From NCBI GenBank assembly GCA_023436515.1, contig JAEZIV010000055.1, positions 1-7,929 of the forward strand: DNA of 7,929 nucleotides. The letters are read 5' to 3'. Position 1 is the stretch's first letter. The number at the start of each line of letters is the position of its first letter. Source of the DNA: Bacillota bacterium. Its GTDB lineage: Bacteria > Bacillota > Clostridia > Acetivibrionales > DSM-1351. The notes beneath the pieces are model-generated. The model saw nothing but the letters and a program-made list of their open reading frames with translations. It was not told the origin of the DNA and made no database searches. Of the stretch, positions 1 through 5,931 are shown in pieces. The translations under genes were made by a program, and so were the position numbers.

Positions 1-123
1 TTTGCCTCCAGCTTCCTTCAGATTCCTCGTCACCGAGGACACCCTTGCTCTTGGCTAACGGTTGGCACTATCAACCCCCGTATCGGACTTTCACCGACGA
101 GAAAGCGCCCATGCTGGGCACAC
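1..123 (-). mobile_element. 5' end of a group II intron, probably class C (IIC), cut by the window edge
   Basis: Read on the minus strand from position 123, the sequence starts GTGTGCCCAGCATGGGCGC. GUGYG is the consensus 5' end of group II introns. It continues with domain I-like elements: a GGTTG/CAACC hairpin (about 63-79), the block GCAAGGGTGTCC, a CCTCG-GTGA-CGAGG hairpin with a GNRA tetraloop (25-38), then GAATCTGAAGGAAGC and GGCAAA. The order and wording closely resemble the start of class IIC introns such as the Oceanobacillus iheyensis intron, as I recall that sequence; I could not align it. The element starts directly at the end of the U-tract of the tRNA-fMet terminator, the kind of site IIC introns prefer. 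The remaining ribozyme domains and any reverse transcriptase/maturase ORF would lie left of position 1, so I cannot tell whether the element is complete or degenerate. Confidence 0.85.
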
Positions 124-160
124 ATAAGAAAAGTGTCCTGCACTTATGCAAGACACTTTC
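124..160 (-). terminator. Rho-independent terminator of tRNA-fMet
   Basis: On the minus strand this is a stem of AAAGTGTCTTGCA against TGCAGGACACTTT with one G-U wobble and a TAAG loop (stem 130-142 and 147-159, extendable by one wobble pair). The tail is TTTTCTTAT. It begins four bases after the CCA of tRNA-fMet. The U-tract is cut off by the start of the group II intron at position 123. Confidence 0.88.
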
Positions 161-164
161 TCCA

Positions 165-240
165 TGGTTGCGGGAGTAGGACTTGAACCTACGGCCTTCG
201 GGTTATGAGCCCGACGAGCTACCAACTGCTCCATCCCGCG
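165..240 (-). tRNA. Initiator tRNA-fMet (CAU)
   Basis: The 76-nt cloverleaf runs from C1 at position 240 to an encoded CCA at 167-165. The acceptor arms are CGCGGGA and TCCCGCA, leaving C1 opposite A72. This unpaired first position is the hallmark of bacterial initiator tRNA and prevents elongation-factor use. The anticodon stem holds three consecutive G-C pairs (TCGGG, loop CTCATAA, CCCGA), the second initiator hallmark. The anticodon is CAT. The T arm is GTAGG-TTCAAGT-CCTAC. The gene has its own promoters upstream and its own terminator downstream, so it looks monocistronic. It supplies formyl-Met-tRNA for translation initiation. Confidence 0.97.
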
Positions 241-258
241 ATATATAAATGTAATACT

Positions 259-288
259 ATTATATGCTGCAGAAGAGAATTTATTCAA
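259..288 (-). promoter_or_regulatory. Proximal sigma-A-type promoter of tRNA-fMet
   Basis: The minus strand shows TTGAAT (288-283), an 18-nt spacer and a perfect TATAAT (264-259). Transcription would start near 252, leaving about a dozen leader bases before the mature tRNA 5' end at 240. Confidence 0.6.
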
Positions 289-308
289 CCCCGCCTGACA
301 ACTACTAT

Positions 309-338
309 ACTTTAACACATATCTTTTATTATTGTCAA
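309..338 (-). promoter_or_regulatory. Distal sigma-A-type promoter upstream of tRNA-fMet
   Basis: The minus strand shows a perfect TTGACA (338-333), an 18-nt spacer and TAAAGT (314-309); a 17-nt spacing giving TTAAAG is the alternative. The start would be near 302, giving a leader of roughly 60 nt that RNase P would remove. The -35 is better than that of the proximal promoter and the -10 is worse. Confidence 0.5.
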
Positions 339-442
339 TACCTTTTTTAAGGTCATTTTTTAAATATGTAAACCTTCTCAATTGAAAAGTTAAATTCCAC
401 CCTGTTCTACATCATATGCGGGAGCTCCTTTTTGCAACTTTT

Positions 443-541
443 TTACATAAAAGCTATTTGCTCCACTATAGGGTGCCCACCTTCCGGAGCCCCGCCTATT
501 GCCTGCTTTTCTGCCAGCTGCCAGCATCGGTCTGCTTTCAT
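443..541 (-). CDS. Possible 32-codon small ORF, unrecognised
   Basis: An ATG at 541-539 opens 32 codons ending in TAA at 445-443. The peptide begins MKADRCWQLAEKQAIGG and ends VEQIAFM, with no stop in between and a mixed, plausible codon choice. There is no signal peptide or clear membrane segment. Against it: there is no Shine-Dalgarno sequence ahead of the ATG, the length is within chance expectation, and I recognise no family. It sits 31 nt downstream of the response regulator stop codon and has higher G+C than its surroundings. It may be a remnant of a longer gene, a leaderless small protein, or chance. Confidence 0.2.
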   Translation of the reverse strand: MKADRCWQLAEKQAIGGAPEGGHPIVEQIAFM

Positions 542-571
542 ACTAAGCTAAAGTAATCAACTTCAGCAGGA

Positions 572-1198
572 CTATCCAAAATTTTTAAGGAAGTATACGG
601 CAAGCTGTGTTCTGTCCCTCAGTTCAAGCTTTTCAAGAATATTTGATATGTAATTGCGGACTGTTCCCTCGCCCATAAACAGCTTATCAGCTATTTCTTT
701 ATTTGATAGCCCTTCGCATATACAGCTCATAATCTCATATTCCTTTTTGGTTATCCCTACGACCTCCGGATTTATGGTCCTGTTCACTTGAACCATACTT
801 GACAGCAGTGCTGCAATATCCTTGTCATATACGACACTCCCTCTATAAACCATGCGGAGGCTGTCAATAATCACCTCGGACGAGCTGCTTTTAAGAACAT
901 ATCCTTCTGCTCCGAACTTTATTCCGCTTACAATATATTCAGTATCTTTAAAGGTAGTAAGAAATAGCACTTTAACATTTGAGAACTGTTCCTTAATCAG
1001 CCTGGTTGCCTGTACTCCGTCCATGACAGGCATTCTGATATCCATAAGCACCACATCCGGTAGTTTGTCCTTGCAGTGCTGTATACACTCCTGACCATTA
1101 GCTGCAGAGCCCACAACCTCAATGTCTTTTTCAAGTTCCAGTATCATTTTAAGCCCGTCTCTTATTAATGCATCATCATCGACTACTAATACTTTCAT
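572..1198 (-). CDS. NarL/LuxR-family response regulator (LnrK-like)
   Basis: This 208-residue cytoplasmic transcription factor has a receiver domain at about 1-120 and a LuxR/GerE helix-turn-helix at about 145-205. The acidic pocket is D7-D9, the phospho-acceptor is D53 in LMDIRMP, the switch threonine is T81 and the conserved lysine is K103 in YVLK. The recognition region reads GLSNKEIADKLFMGEGTVRN, standard for the family. I chose the ATG at 1198 because MKVLVVDDD is the canonical receiver start and GGAGG (1208-1204) lies five bases ahead; a longer in-frame ORF reaching 1252 would translate a hairpin and lacks family similarity. It is the last gene of the transporter/two-component unit, 105 nt after the kinase gene, and should be phosphorylated by that kinase. 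Its likely target is the promoter of the ABC operon, as LnrK does in Bacillus; that is inference. Confidence 0.95.
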   Translation of the reverse strand: MKVLVVDDDALIRDGLKMILELEKDIEVVGSAANGQECIQHCKDKLPDVVLMDIRMPVMDGVQATRLIKEQFSNVKVLFLTTFKDTEYIVSGIKFGAEGYVLKSSSSEVIIDSLRMVYRGSVVYDKDIAALLSSMVQVNRTINPEVVGITKKEYEIMSCICEGLSNKEIADKLFMGEGTVRNYISNILEKLELRDRTQLAVYFLKNFG

Positions 1199-1203
1199 AT
1201 TAA

Positions 1204-1229
1204 CCTCCATTTCGCCGCTACCGCGGCGA
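1204..1229 (-). promoter_or_regulatory. GC-rich hairpin abutting the response regulator Shine-Dalgarno site
   Basis: On the minus strand TCGCCGC-GGTA-GCGGCGA forms a seven-pair stem with a four-base loop (1229-1212). It ends three bases before GGAGG (1208-1204), and the ATG follows at 1198. Six of the seven pairs are G-C in an otherwise AT-rich gap. No U-tract follows, so it is not a terminator. It could set translation initiation, block a 5' exonuclease, or mark a processing site between kinase and regulator messages; the role is inference. Confidence 0.5.
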
Positions 1230-1255
1230 CACAAACAGTAATGAAAAGACACATA

Positions 1256-1281
1256 GTGGCTTTTCGCTGCGTGAAAAGCAC
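1256..1281 (-). repeat. Inverted repeat in the kinase-regulator gap
   Basis: On the minus strand GTGCTTTTC and GAAAAGCCAC can pair across a seven-base loop, giving nine pairs with one bulged base. With the GC-rich hairpin at 1212-1229 it fills much of the 105-nt gap between the two sensor genes. There is no U-tract. Function unknown. Confidence 0.4.
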
Positions 1282-1303
1282 GATGACCAACCGCGTGTAT
1301 CTT

Positions 1304-2386
1304 TCACGCTACCCCAGCCCCCTTAACATTTGGAAGTGTAAATATAACGGTAAATCCCGCATTACCATCAACAGAATAAGTTCCTCCCATGTTATTTACC
1401 CTCTCCCTGATTCCTGTCAGCCCAATGCTTTCTATAATCTTGCTGCACCCCTTGCCGTCATCCCTATACATGCACCTTATATACTTTGACTTAATATCAA
1501 TTTGTAGGATTACCTCATTAGCTTCAGAATACTTTATTGCATTTGTGAGAAGCTCCTTTATATTTACCTCCAATATCTTTATATTGGCAGTAGATACCTC
1601 ATTGAAGTCCCCGCTATGGGAAAAATTAATTTTACAGAAGTCAAAATTCTTTACAAGCTTATTGATACTCTCTATTCCTATGTTCTGATTACTCTTAATG
1701 TTAAACACGGTGTTCCTGGTTATTTCCAGGGCCTCAGCCAGCTTATCCACACAGAGCTTAATTATTCCTTCGGCTTTCAAATTGTCTGTGGGAACTATCT
1801 TTTCGGCTGCTCTTAATTGAAAAAGTACTCCTGCAATGCTATGTCCCACATTATCGTGTATTTCCTTTGCAATTCTGTCACGCTCTCTTAACTCCGCTGT
1901 ACGTTCAATCTCGTTCTGCAGAGCAACAAACTCGGCTTTTGTTTTCTCAAGCTGATAGCGTAAGGCTCTTTCATTGTCCAGCAGCCCTATATGCTTTTTC
2001 TCCTTTTCATGGTTCTTTCTTAGGGTATAGCCCCATAAGGCAGCGGCGGTCATATGAAAGGAGTATGGCAGCAGCTCTGCTCTGTGAAGAAGAACAAGTG
2101 ATACAATAGCTGCGGCACCAAGCAGATAGTATTTCTTATAGTAGGATAAATCAACAAAGAATATTCCCAGAAGTAATAGAATATACGGAGTTCTAAAAGA
2201 AAGGCCAATAACCAAAGCTGCAAGTAAGAATGAAAAAGCTTCCCGGTCAAGGTACTTCTCTTTAATTACAAAGAGGCACAAGGCTAATAAAATATACCCT
2301 GTGCCCTCCAGATCACTATTGTCTGTTTTTAGAACCACCTCTACAGCAGTCCATATAAATAGTAGAATTCCATATATGTACTTCAT
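1304..2386 (-). CDS. Membrane histidine kinase, HisKA_3/NarL-type (LnrJ-like)
   Basis: This sensor kinase has 360 residues from the start chosen. Residues 1-122 hold about five or six closely packed hydrophobic segments with almost no extracytoplasmic loop. This 'intramembrane-sensing' layout suggests a signal in or at the membrane. A charged, probably coiled-coil linker (about 124-170) leads to the HisKA_3 box ERDRIAKEIHDNVGHS with phospho-acceptor H177. The ATP-binding domain has an N box KELLTNAIKYS (N282), DDGKGC (D309-G313) and the G2 region GLTGIRERV (322-330). It should autophosphorylate and pass the phosphate to D53 of the adjacent regulator. Start choice: ATG at 2386 is preceded by a weak GGCGG at five bases and leads straight into the first membrane segment; ATG at 2398 would add MAVF but its AGGA is too close. 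No strong Shine-Dalgarno exists for either, unlike the transporter genes, suggesting lower translation. Confidence 0.93.
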   Translation of the reverse strand: MKYIYGILLFIWTAVEVVLKTDNSDLEGTGYILLALCLFVIKEKYLDREAFSFLLAALVIGLSFRTPYILLLLGIFFVDLSYYKKYYLLGAAAIVSLVLLHRAELLPYSFHMTAAALWGYTLRKNHEKEKKHIGLLDNERALRYQLEKTKAEFVALQNEIERTAELRERDRIAKEIHDNVGHSIAGVLFQLRAAEKIVPTDNLKAEGIIKLCVDKLAEALEITRNTVFNIKSNQNIGIESINKLVKNFDFCKINFSHSGDFNEVSTANIKILEVNIKELLTNAIKYSEANEVILQIDIKSKYIRCMYRDDGKGCSKIIESIGLTGIRERVNNMGGTYSVDGNAGFTVIFTLPNVKGAGVA

Positions 2387-2500
2387 AAAAACCGCCATTT
2401 CCTAATTTTTATGTTCTGTAGTCCCCAGCAGTCTGAATAAATTTATTAACTCATGGCTTGAATTCGATTGGCAGAGTGGTATCTCTGACTGTCTCAAGGA

Positions 2501-2531
2501 AAGAGGGGTATTTACCAGCAAGCTCCCTCTT
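2501..2531 (-). repeat. Inverted repeat in the permease-kinase gap
   Basis: The arms AAGAGGG and CCCTCTT can pair with a 17-nt loop in the 149-161 nt between the second permease and the kinase gene. On the minus strand the stem is followed by TTCCTTGAG rather than a real U-tract, so it is at best a weak terminator or attenuator, or a stabilising 3' structure that would make transporter mRNA more abundant than sensor mRNA. I found no convincing internal promoter in the gap. Confidence 0.35.
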
Positions 2532-2547
2532 GGTTATATTATTATAA

Positions 2548-3651
2548 TTATTTAGAAATATCAACTTTTTTTACCAAGCCAACAATGAGAAATACTAAGG
2601 CGAATAGCAGCAGTACCACGTAGTTTGTAATCAATGTATTCCCTGTAATGGAACCATCCAGTACTGCATCCACCGTGCGCATTACCCATGAAACAGGCAA
2701 AAATCTTCCAATCCTGTTCAAAATATCGGGCATCAGGCTAAAGCCCCAATAGCAGCCTCCCAGCATAATCAATGGTGTAGTAACAACCGCAACCGCAACA
2801 TATGCCTGAAGTGGCTTTTTCAGCACCGAGATAATAAACAGCCCCATTGTGACACAAACAAATGCAAATATTACGAACAGGCCTATAATAGCCTCAGGTG
2901 CACTTCCCATATACATCCTGAAAATTAGTACAAGCGCTGATATAATTCCTATAGCTTGAATTACGCCTGTAGTGAAAAATGCTGCCAGGTTTTCAGCCAT
3001 GTACCTTTTGATACTGATGGGACCGTAAAAAATTCGGTAAAAGGTTCCGTTGGACTTATCCTCCAATATTATTCCGGTAGTTATAATAGCCATATACATC
3101 ATAAATTGTATCAGGAAGCCGAAAGAAGCTCTTGCTTTCTCAATTTTGCCTAAAGCACCCACATTGGTACTTACTGTAAGCTTTGACGCTCTGTACTCAG
3201 CCACGGAACTCTTAAATTTAGCCTTATCAAGGTCGGCAGCCTTTGCAAGCAACATATAGTTTTCCAGCTCTGTATTTATTGAGTTCTTTACGAAAAAAAG
3301 CTTCTGTCTGTCTTCCACATAATATTCCTTGAGCTTTGGGTTATTGCCTGCCAGGATTGTGTTTTCAAAGCCCGAGCCAATAATTATTGAATAGTCAACA
3401 ACATAGCTTGCTGTCATATCATATATCTGATCCTCTGATATCTCCAGCACTTTTATCCCGTCAATACTTTTTAGTACCTTGCTTAACTCTTTCGATACCA
3501 TGCTATGATCGTAATCAACAATACCTATGGTTGCGGCTTTATGACTCTGCATGGAAAACATAGCTATAAAAATAAAGGGACACAGTATCATCAAAATAAA
3601 CCTGATTTTGTTTTTAAATATCCTTTTAAGTGAGGTACTAAATATTATCAT
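2548..3651 (-). CDS. ABC-2 type transporter permease, second subunit (LnrN-like)
   Basis: This 367-residue membrane protein has the ABC-2 exporter layout: one N-terminal transmembrane helix (about 17-34), a large external domain (about 35-175), then a membrane block with helices near 176-195, 219-246, 253-275, 281-301 and 340-360. The segment MLGGCYWGFSLMPDILNRIG near 296-315, followed by PVSWVMRTVDAVL, is typical of the family's last part. AAGGAGGG lies six bases ahead of the ATG. Its first 14 nt overlap the end of the preceding permease gene in another frame, which points to translational coupling and a 1:1 heterodimer. With the ATPase it should form an exporter driven by ATP. The Bacillus parallel LnrLMN confers resistance to the membrane-active polyene linearmycin; the substrate here is unknown. 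M versus N assignment is by gene order only. Confidence 0.92.
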   Translation of the reverse strand: MIIFSTSLKRIFKNKIRFILMILCPFIFIAMFSMQSHKAATIGIVDYDHSMVSKELSKVLKSIDGIKVLEISEDQIYDMTASYVVDYSIIIGSGFENTILAGNNPKLKEYYVEDRQKLFFVKNSINTELENYMLLAKAADLDKAKFKSSVAEYRASKLTVSTNVGALGKIEKARASFGFLIQFMMYMAIITTGIILEDKSNGTFYRIFYGPISIKRYMAENLAAFFTTGVIQAIGIISALVLIFRMYMGSAPEAIIGLFVIFAFVCVTMGLFIISVLKKPLQAYVAVAVVTTPLIMLGGCYWGFSLMPDILNRIGRFLPVSWVMRTVDAVLDGSITGNTLITNYVVLLLFALVFLIVGLVKKVDISK

Positions 3652-4771
3652 AGTTTACCCTCCTTAGCTTTAAAATTGAAATGGCATATATCACAGCTAA
3701 AATAGCCAGTAATCCCCCTGCGGCTTTATACATAACCATCTCAGGATAGTTGTAAATGGCCCCGAAAATAAGCACCTTTGTATAGTAAATTGGATTAATT
3801 ATATTTAGGCTCTGGATGGTTACGGTAGGAGTAATAGCTCCCCCTGCAACAGCTGCAAATAGCATAATTAAAAAAGAAATGCCCAAAGACGGAACTATAC
3901 TATTTGTAAGAGCATGAACCATAATTCCAATACCAATGGATATGAAGGAAAATATCATAAGTACAGAACCTATGAGCAATAGATTGCCCTCCCAGTTTGC
4001 ATGATAAACATACTTTGTAAAAACCACTGTAATCATACAGGAAAGAAACAATACCATGGCGGTTCCCAGTACCTTGCCGCTTATGATAGTCCATTTTGAG
4101 GTAGGAAGCGCATATAGCCTAATATGAAGGTTTGATTCCTGACTCCTGTTGACTATCATTATCCCCAGTATCGACCCCATTAGGATTACTTGAAGTAAGG
4201 TTAAAACTGAATAATAATCTATAGCCTCAGGCAGCTTTGCATTAGCGGGAGTAATTCTTTCAAAGGTTTCCGAAATCCCAATGGGTCTTTGAATATCAAC
4301 GTGACCTCCCGAGAGCTCCATGGCGACCGAAATAGCATTACTTCTGTATATGTATGAATTTAAAATTGTTTGTATCAGCTCAAGGTTCTTTTTACCCTCA
4401 ATGCGAATAACAGCAATTTGTTCATTCTCAACCTTTCCGCTTGTACTCTCAGGTATTAAGATATAATTATCTATTTTCCCTGTCTCTATTGCCCTTTGTG
4501 CCTCAGCTTCTGTTGAATAGCTCATTGGAGCTATAATTTTATTTATGTCATCAGTCTTCAGAAATTCCTCAATACCTTTACCAACCTGACCCTTATCCAA
4601 TATCACATATCCGGCCTTTACTCTGTTTTTGAAATCCTCGGTCAGGTTGCCGTTAAAAGCGGTTCCCAGCAAGATGATAATGCTAATAGGAAATAGAATT
4701 AGTGCTATCAAAATACGTATGTCTCTTATATTTTTAAGAAACTCATAATATGCCGACCACAATATTTTCAT
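3638..4771 (-). CDS. ABC-2 type transporter permease, first subunit (LnrM-like)
   Basis: This 377-residue integral membrane protein begins with a helix at about 20-40 (ILIALILFPISIIILLG), then an external domain at about 41-185 and five more helices near 186-206, 232-253, 262-285, 293-315 and 348-366. It is paralogous in layout to the following permease, matching the ABC2_membrane_3-type exporters that pair two different half-channels. The ATG at 4771 has an excellent AGGAGGTGG about seven bases ahead, and that site begins at the stop codon of the ATPase gene, so the two are tightly coupled (14-nt gap). The 3' end overlaps the next permease start by 14 nt. No broken or missing region is visible. 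The substrate cannot be read from the sequence. Confidence 0.92.
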   Translation of the reverse strand: MKILWSAYYEFLKNIRDIRILIALILFPISIIILLGTAFNGNLTEDFKNRVKAGYVILDKGQVGKGIEEFLKTDDINKIIAPMSYSTEAEAQRAIETGKIDNYILIPESTSGKVENEQIAVIRIEGKKNLELIQTILNSYIYRSNAISVAMELSGGHVDIQRPIGISETFERITPANAKLPEAIDYYSVLTLLQVILMGSILGIMIVNRSQESNLHIRLYALPTSKWTIISGKVLGTAMVLFLSCMITVVFTKYVYHANWEGNLLLIGSVLMIFSFISIGIGIMVHALTNSIVPSLGISFLIMLFAAVAGGAITPTVTIQSLNIINPIYYTKVLIFGAIYNYPEMVMYKAAGGLLAILAVIYAISILKLRRVNYDNI

Positions 4772-4785
4772 TTTAGTTCCACCTC

Positions 4786-5715
4786 CTAGTCCCTCAGCTT
4801 CTTGCCGGTAAGTTCAAGGAAAACATCCTCAAGGGATGCGTCCTCCATATTAATTTTTGTAATAATTCCACCATTTTCTACAATACAGTTTATTATTCGT
4901 GCCAGACTGCTGTTCTTGTCCAAAACAACCTTCATCCTTCTATCTTCGACAAGGCATTCCTTCACACCCTGGACAGCCTTTACAGCCTCAGTAATGGTGT
5001 AATTATAGTTTTTAAGTACTATATCTACTATCTGCTCATCCTGAATGTACTCTTTCAATTCTTCAATTGTCCCCTGCGCTATCAGCCTTCCATTATCCAT
5101 GATTACTACTCTGGAGCAAAGGGCCTCAATTTCCTCCATATAATGTGAGGTATATATAACAGTGGAGCCCATTTCATTCAGTTTTCTCACCGAATCCAAA
5201 ATATGATTTCTGGATTGGGGGTCTATACCTACAGTAGGTTCGTCCATAATTATCAATTTGGGTTTATGTACTATGGAGCATGCAATATTAAGCCTTCTTT
5301 GCATTCCTCCGGAAAACTTTTTAGGATACTCACCCTTTCTCTCCCATAGTCCGGTAAATTCCAATGCCTGCCTCACACTGTCCTTCAGATCCTGACCCTT
5401 CAGTCCATAGATCCTCCCGAAATACTCTACATTCTCATAAGCCTTAAATTCATTGTAAATGGGAAGGTTCTGAGGAATGATACCTATATTTTTTTTAACA
5501 TAATAGTTATTCTGGGACATGACCTGGCCAAAAATCCTTATAGCACCGGAATTAATCTCGGTAATTCCAATAATTGAATTTATAAGGGTGGTTTTCCCGG
5601 CACCATTGGGTCCAAGCAAGCCCAAGATTTCTCCTTCTCCCACGTTCATGGTCATATTGTCCACAGCAACCCTGTCCCCGTATCTTTTGACAACATCCTT
5701 TATCTCAACAATCAT
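4786..5715 (-). CDS. ABC transporter ATP-binding protein (LnrL-like)
   Basis: This 309-residue cytoplasmic ATPase powers the exporter formed with the two permeases downstream. All catalytic motifs are intact: Walker A GPNGAGKTT (35-43), Q-loop Q82, signature FSGGMQRR (134-141), Walker B LIIMDEP with catalytic E159, and switch H191 in YTSHYMEE. A C-terminal extension of about 90 residues after the nucleotide-binding domain ends ASLEDVFLELTGKKL, a tail common in DrrA/CcmA-like and LnrL-like drug-export ATPases. The ATG at 5715 has AAGGGAG (5730-5724) eight bases upstream. It is the first gene of the unit, preceded by a -10 element and the terminator of the upstream gene. Alternative annotation: generic antibiotic or sodium exporter ATPase. 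The Lnr-like call rests on the gene set (one ATPase, two permeases, HisKA_3 kinase, NarL-type regulator). Confidence 0.96.
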   Translation of the reverse strand: MIVEIKDVVKRYGDRVAVDNMTMNVGEGEILGLLGPNGAGKTTLINSIIGITEINSGAIRIFGQVMSQNNYYVKKNIGIIPQNLPIYNEFKAYENVEYFGRIYGLKGQDLKDSVRQALEFTGLWERKGEYPKKFSGGMQRRLNIACSIVHKPKLIIMDEPTVGIDPQSRNHILDSVRKLNEMGSTVIYTSHYMEEIEALCSRVVIMDNGRLIAQGTIEELKEYIQDEQIVDIVLKNYNYTITEAVKAVQGVKECLVEDRRMKVVLDKNSSLARIINCIVENGGIITKINMEDASLEDVFLELTGKKLRD

Positions 5716-5778
5716 ATGCTAAACTCCCTTCGAATCCTTTTAATGCCAACTTTTGGTTATATCTTATTTGATGCTGTA

Positions 5779-5807
5779 ATTATACAATTTGCTGTACCGT
5801 TTTTTTA
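5779..5807 (-). promoter_or_regulatory. Probable promoter of the ABC/two-component operon, -35 lacking
   Basis: The minus strand carries a perfect TATAAT (5784-5779), about 64 nt before the ATPase start codon. At 17-nt spacing the -35 position reads TAAAAA (5807-5802), which is not a usable consensus. A good -10 with no -35 is typical of promoters that need an activator. The terminator palindrome lies just upstream. Confidence 0.5.
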
Positions 5808-5811
5808 GTGA

Positions 5812-5853
5812 TAAAAAGACCGATATAAAGTGACAATTGTCATTTCATATCGG
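5812..5853 (-). terminator. Palindromic Rho-independent terminator of the C-S lyase gene
   Basis: On the minus strand two 17-nt arms (5853-5837 and 5836-5820) pair with one G-U and one mismatch: CCGATATGAAATGACAA against TTGTCACTTTATATCGG. The tail TCTTTTTAT follows. The centre TGACAATTGTCA (5831-5842) is a perfect 12-nt palindrome. It separates the lyase gene from the ABC operon. Because it also sits just upstream of the operon's -10, the palindrome could double as a protein-binding site. Confidence 0.8.
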
Positions 5854-5931
5854 TACATTTGTATTGAGGCTTATATTCTGCTTGATAACGTTTTTAATCT
5901 AAGCTCAGTCTTTGCGCTGTTCCTGCCCCTT

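Larger units (their letters stand above)
241..571. other. 331-nt intergenic region between the response regulator and tRNA-fMet
   Basis: The half next to the tRNA is very AT-rich and holds two promoters (259-288 and 309-338). The half next to the response regulator (about 415-541) is clearly richer in G+C and holds a small ORF of doubtful status plus short inverted repeats: GGAGCTCC at 421-428, and GCTCC/GGAGC arms around 470-500. I see no convincing Rho-independent terminator with a U-tract for the five-gene operon, so its 3' end is undefined. It may read through toward the tRNA or stop at a weak structure here. Confidence 0.5.

Noticed and set aside
296..301. TTGTCA as -35 for the TATAAT at 259-264
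   Set aside because: The spacing would be 31 nt, far too long; TTGAAT at 283-288 gives 18 nt.
91..381. Minus-strand ORF of 96 codons
   Set aside because: It runs through tRNA-fMet, its terminator and the intron boundary; it has no ribosome binding site and its middle is tRNA sequence.
385..500. Imperfect direct repeat around the two GCTCC-containing segments
   Set aside because: Similarity is limited to short GC-rich words and scattered matches; alignment by eye needs many gaps.
1212..1229. GC-rich hairpin as a terminator between kinase and regulator
   Set aside because: No U-tract follows on either strand in the relevant direction; it is followed by the ribosome binding site.
1199..1252. 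N-terminal extension of the response regulator (MSFHYCLCRRGSG...)
   Set aside because: It would translate the GC-rich hairpin and the Shine-Dalgarno; the receiver domain starts canonically at MKVLVVDDD.
852..2250. Several 60-100 codon ORFs opposite or inside the kinase and regulator genes
   Set aside because: They are shadows of well-supported genes, without ribosome binding sites or recognisable domains.
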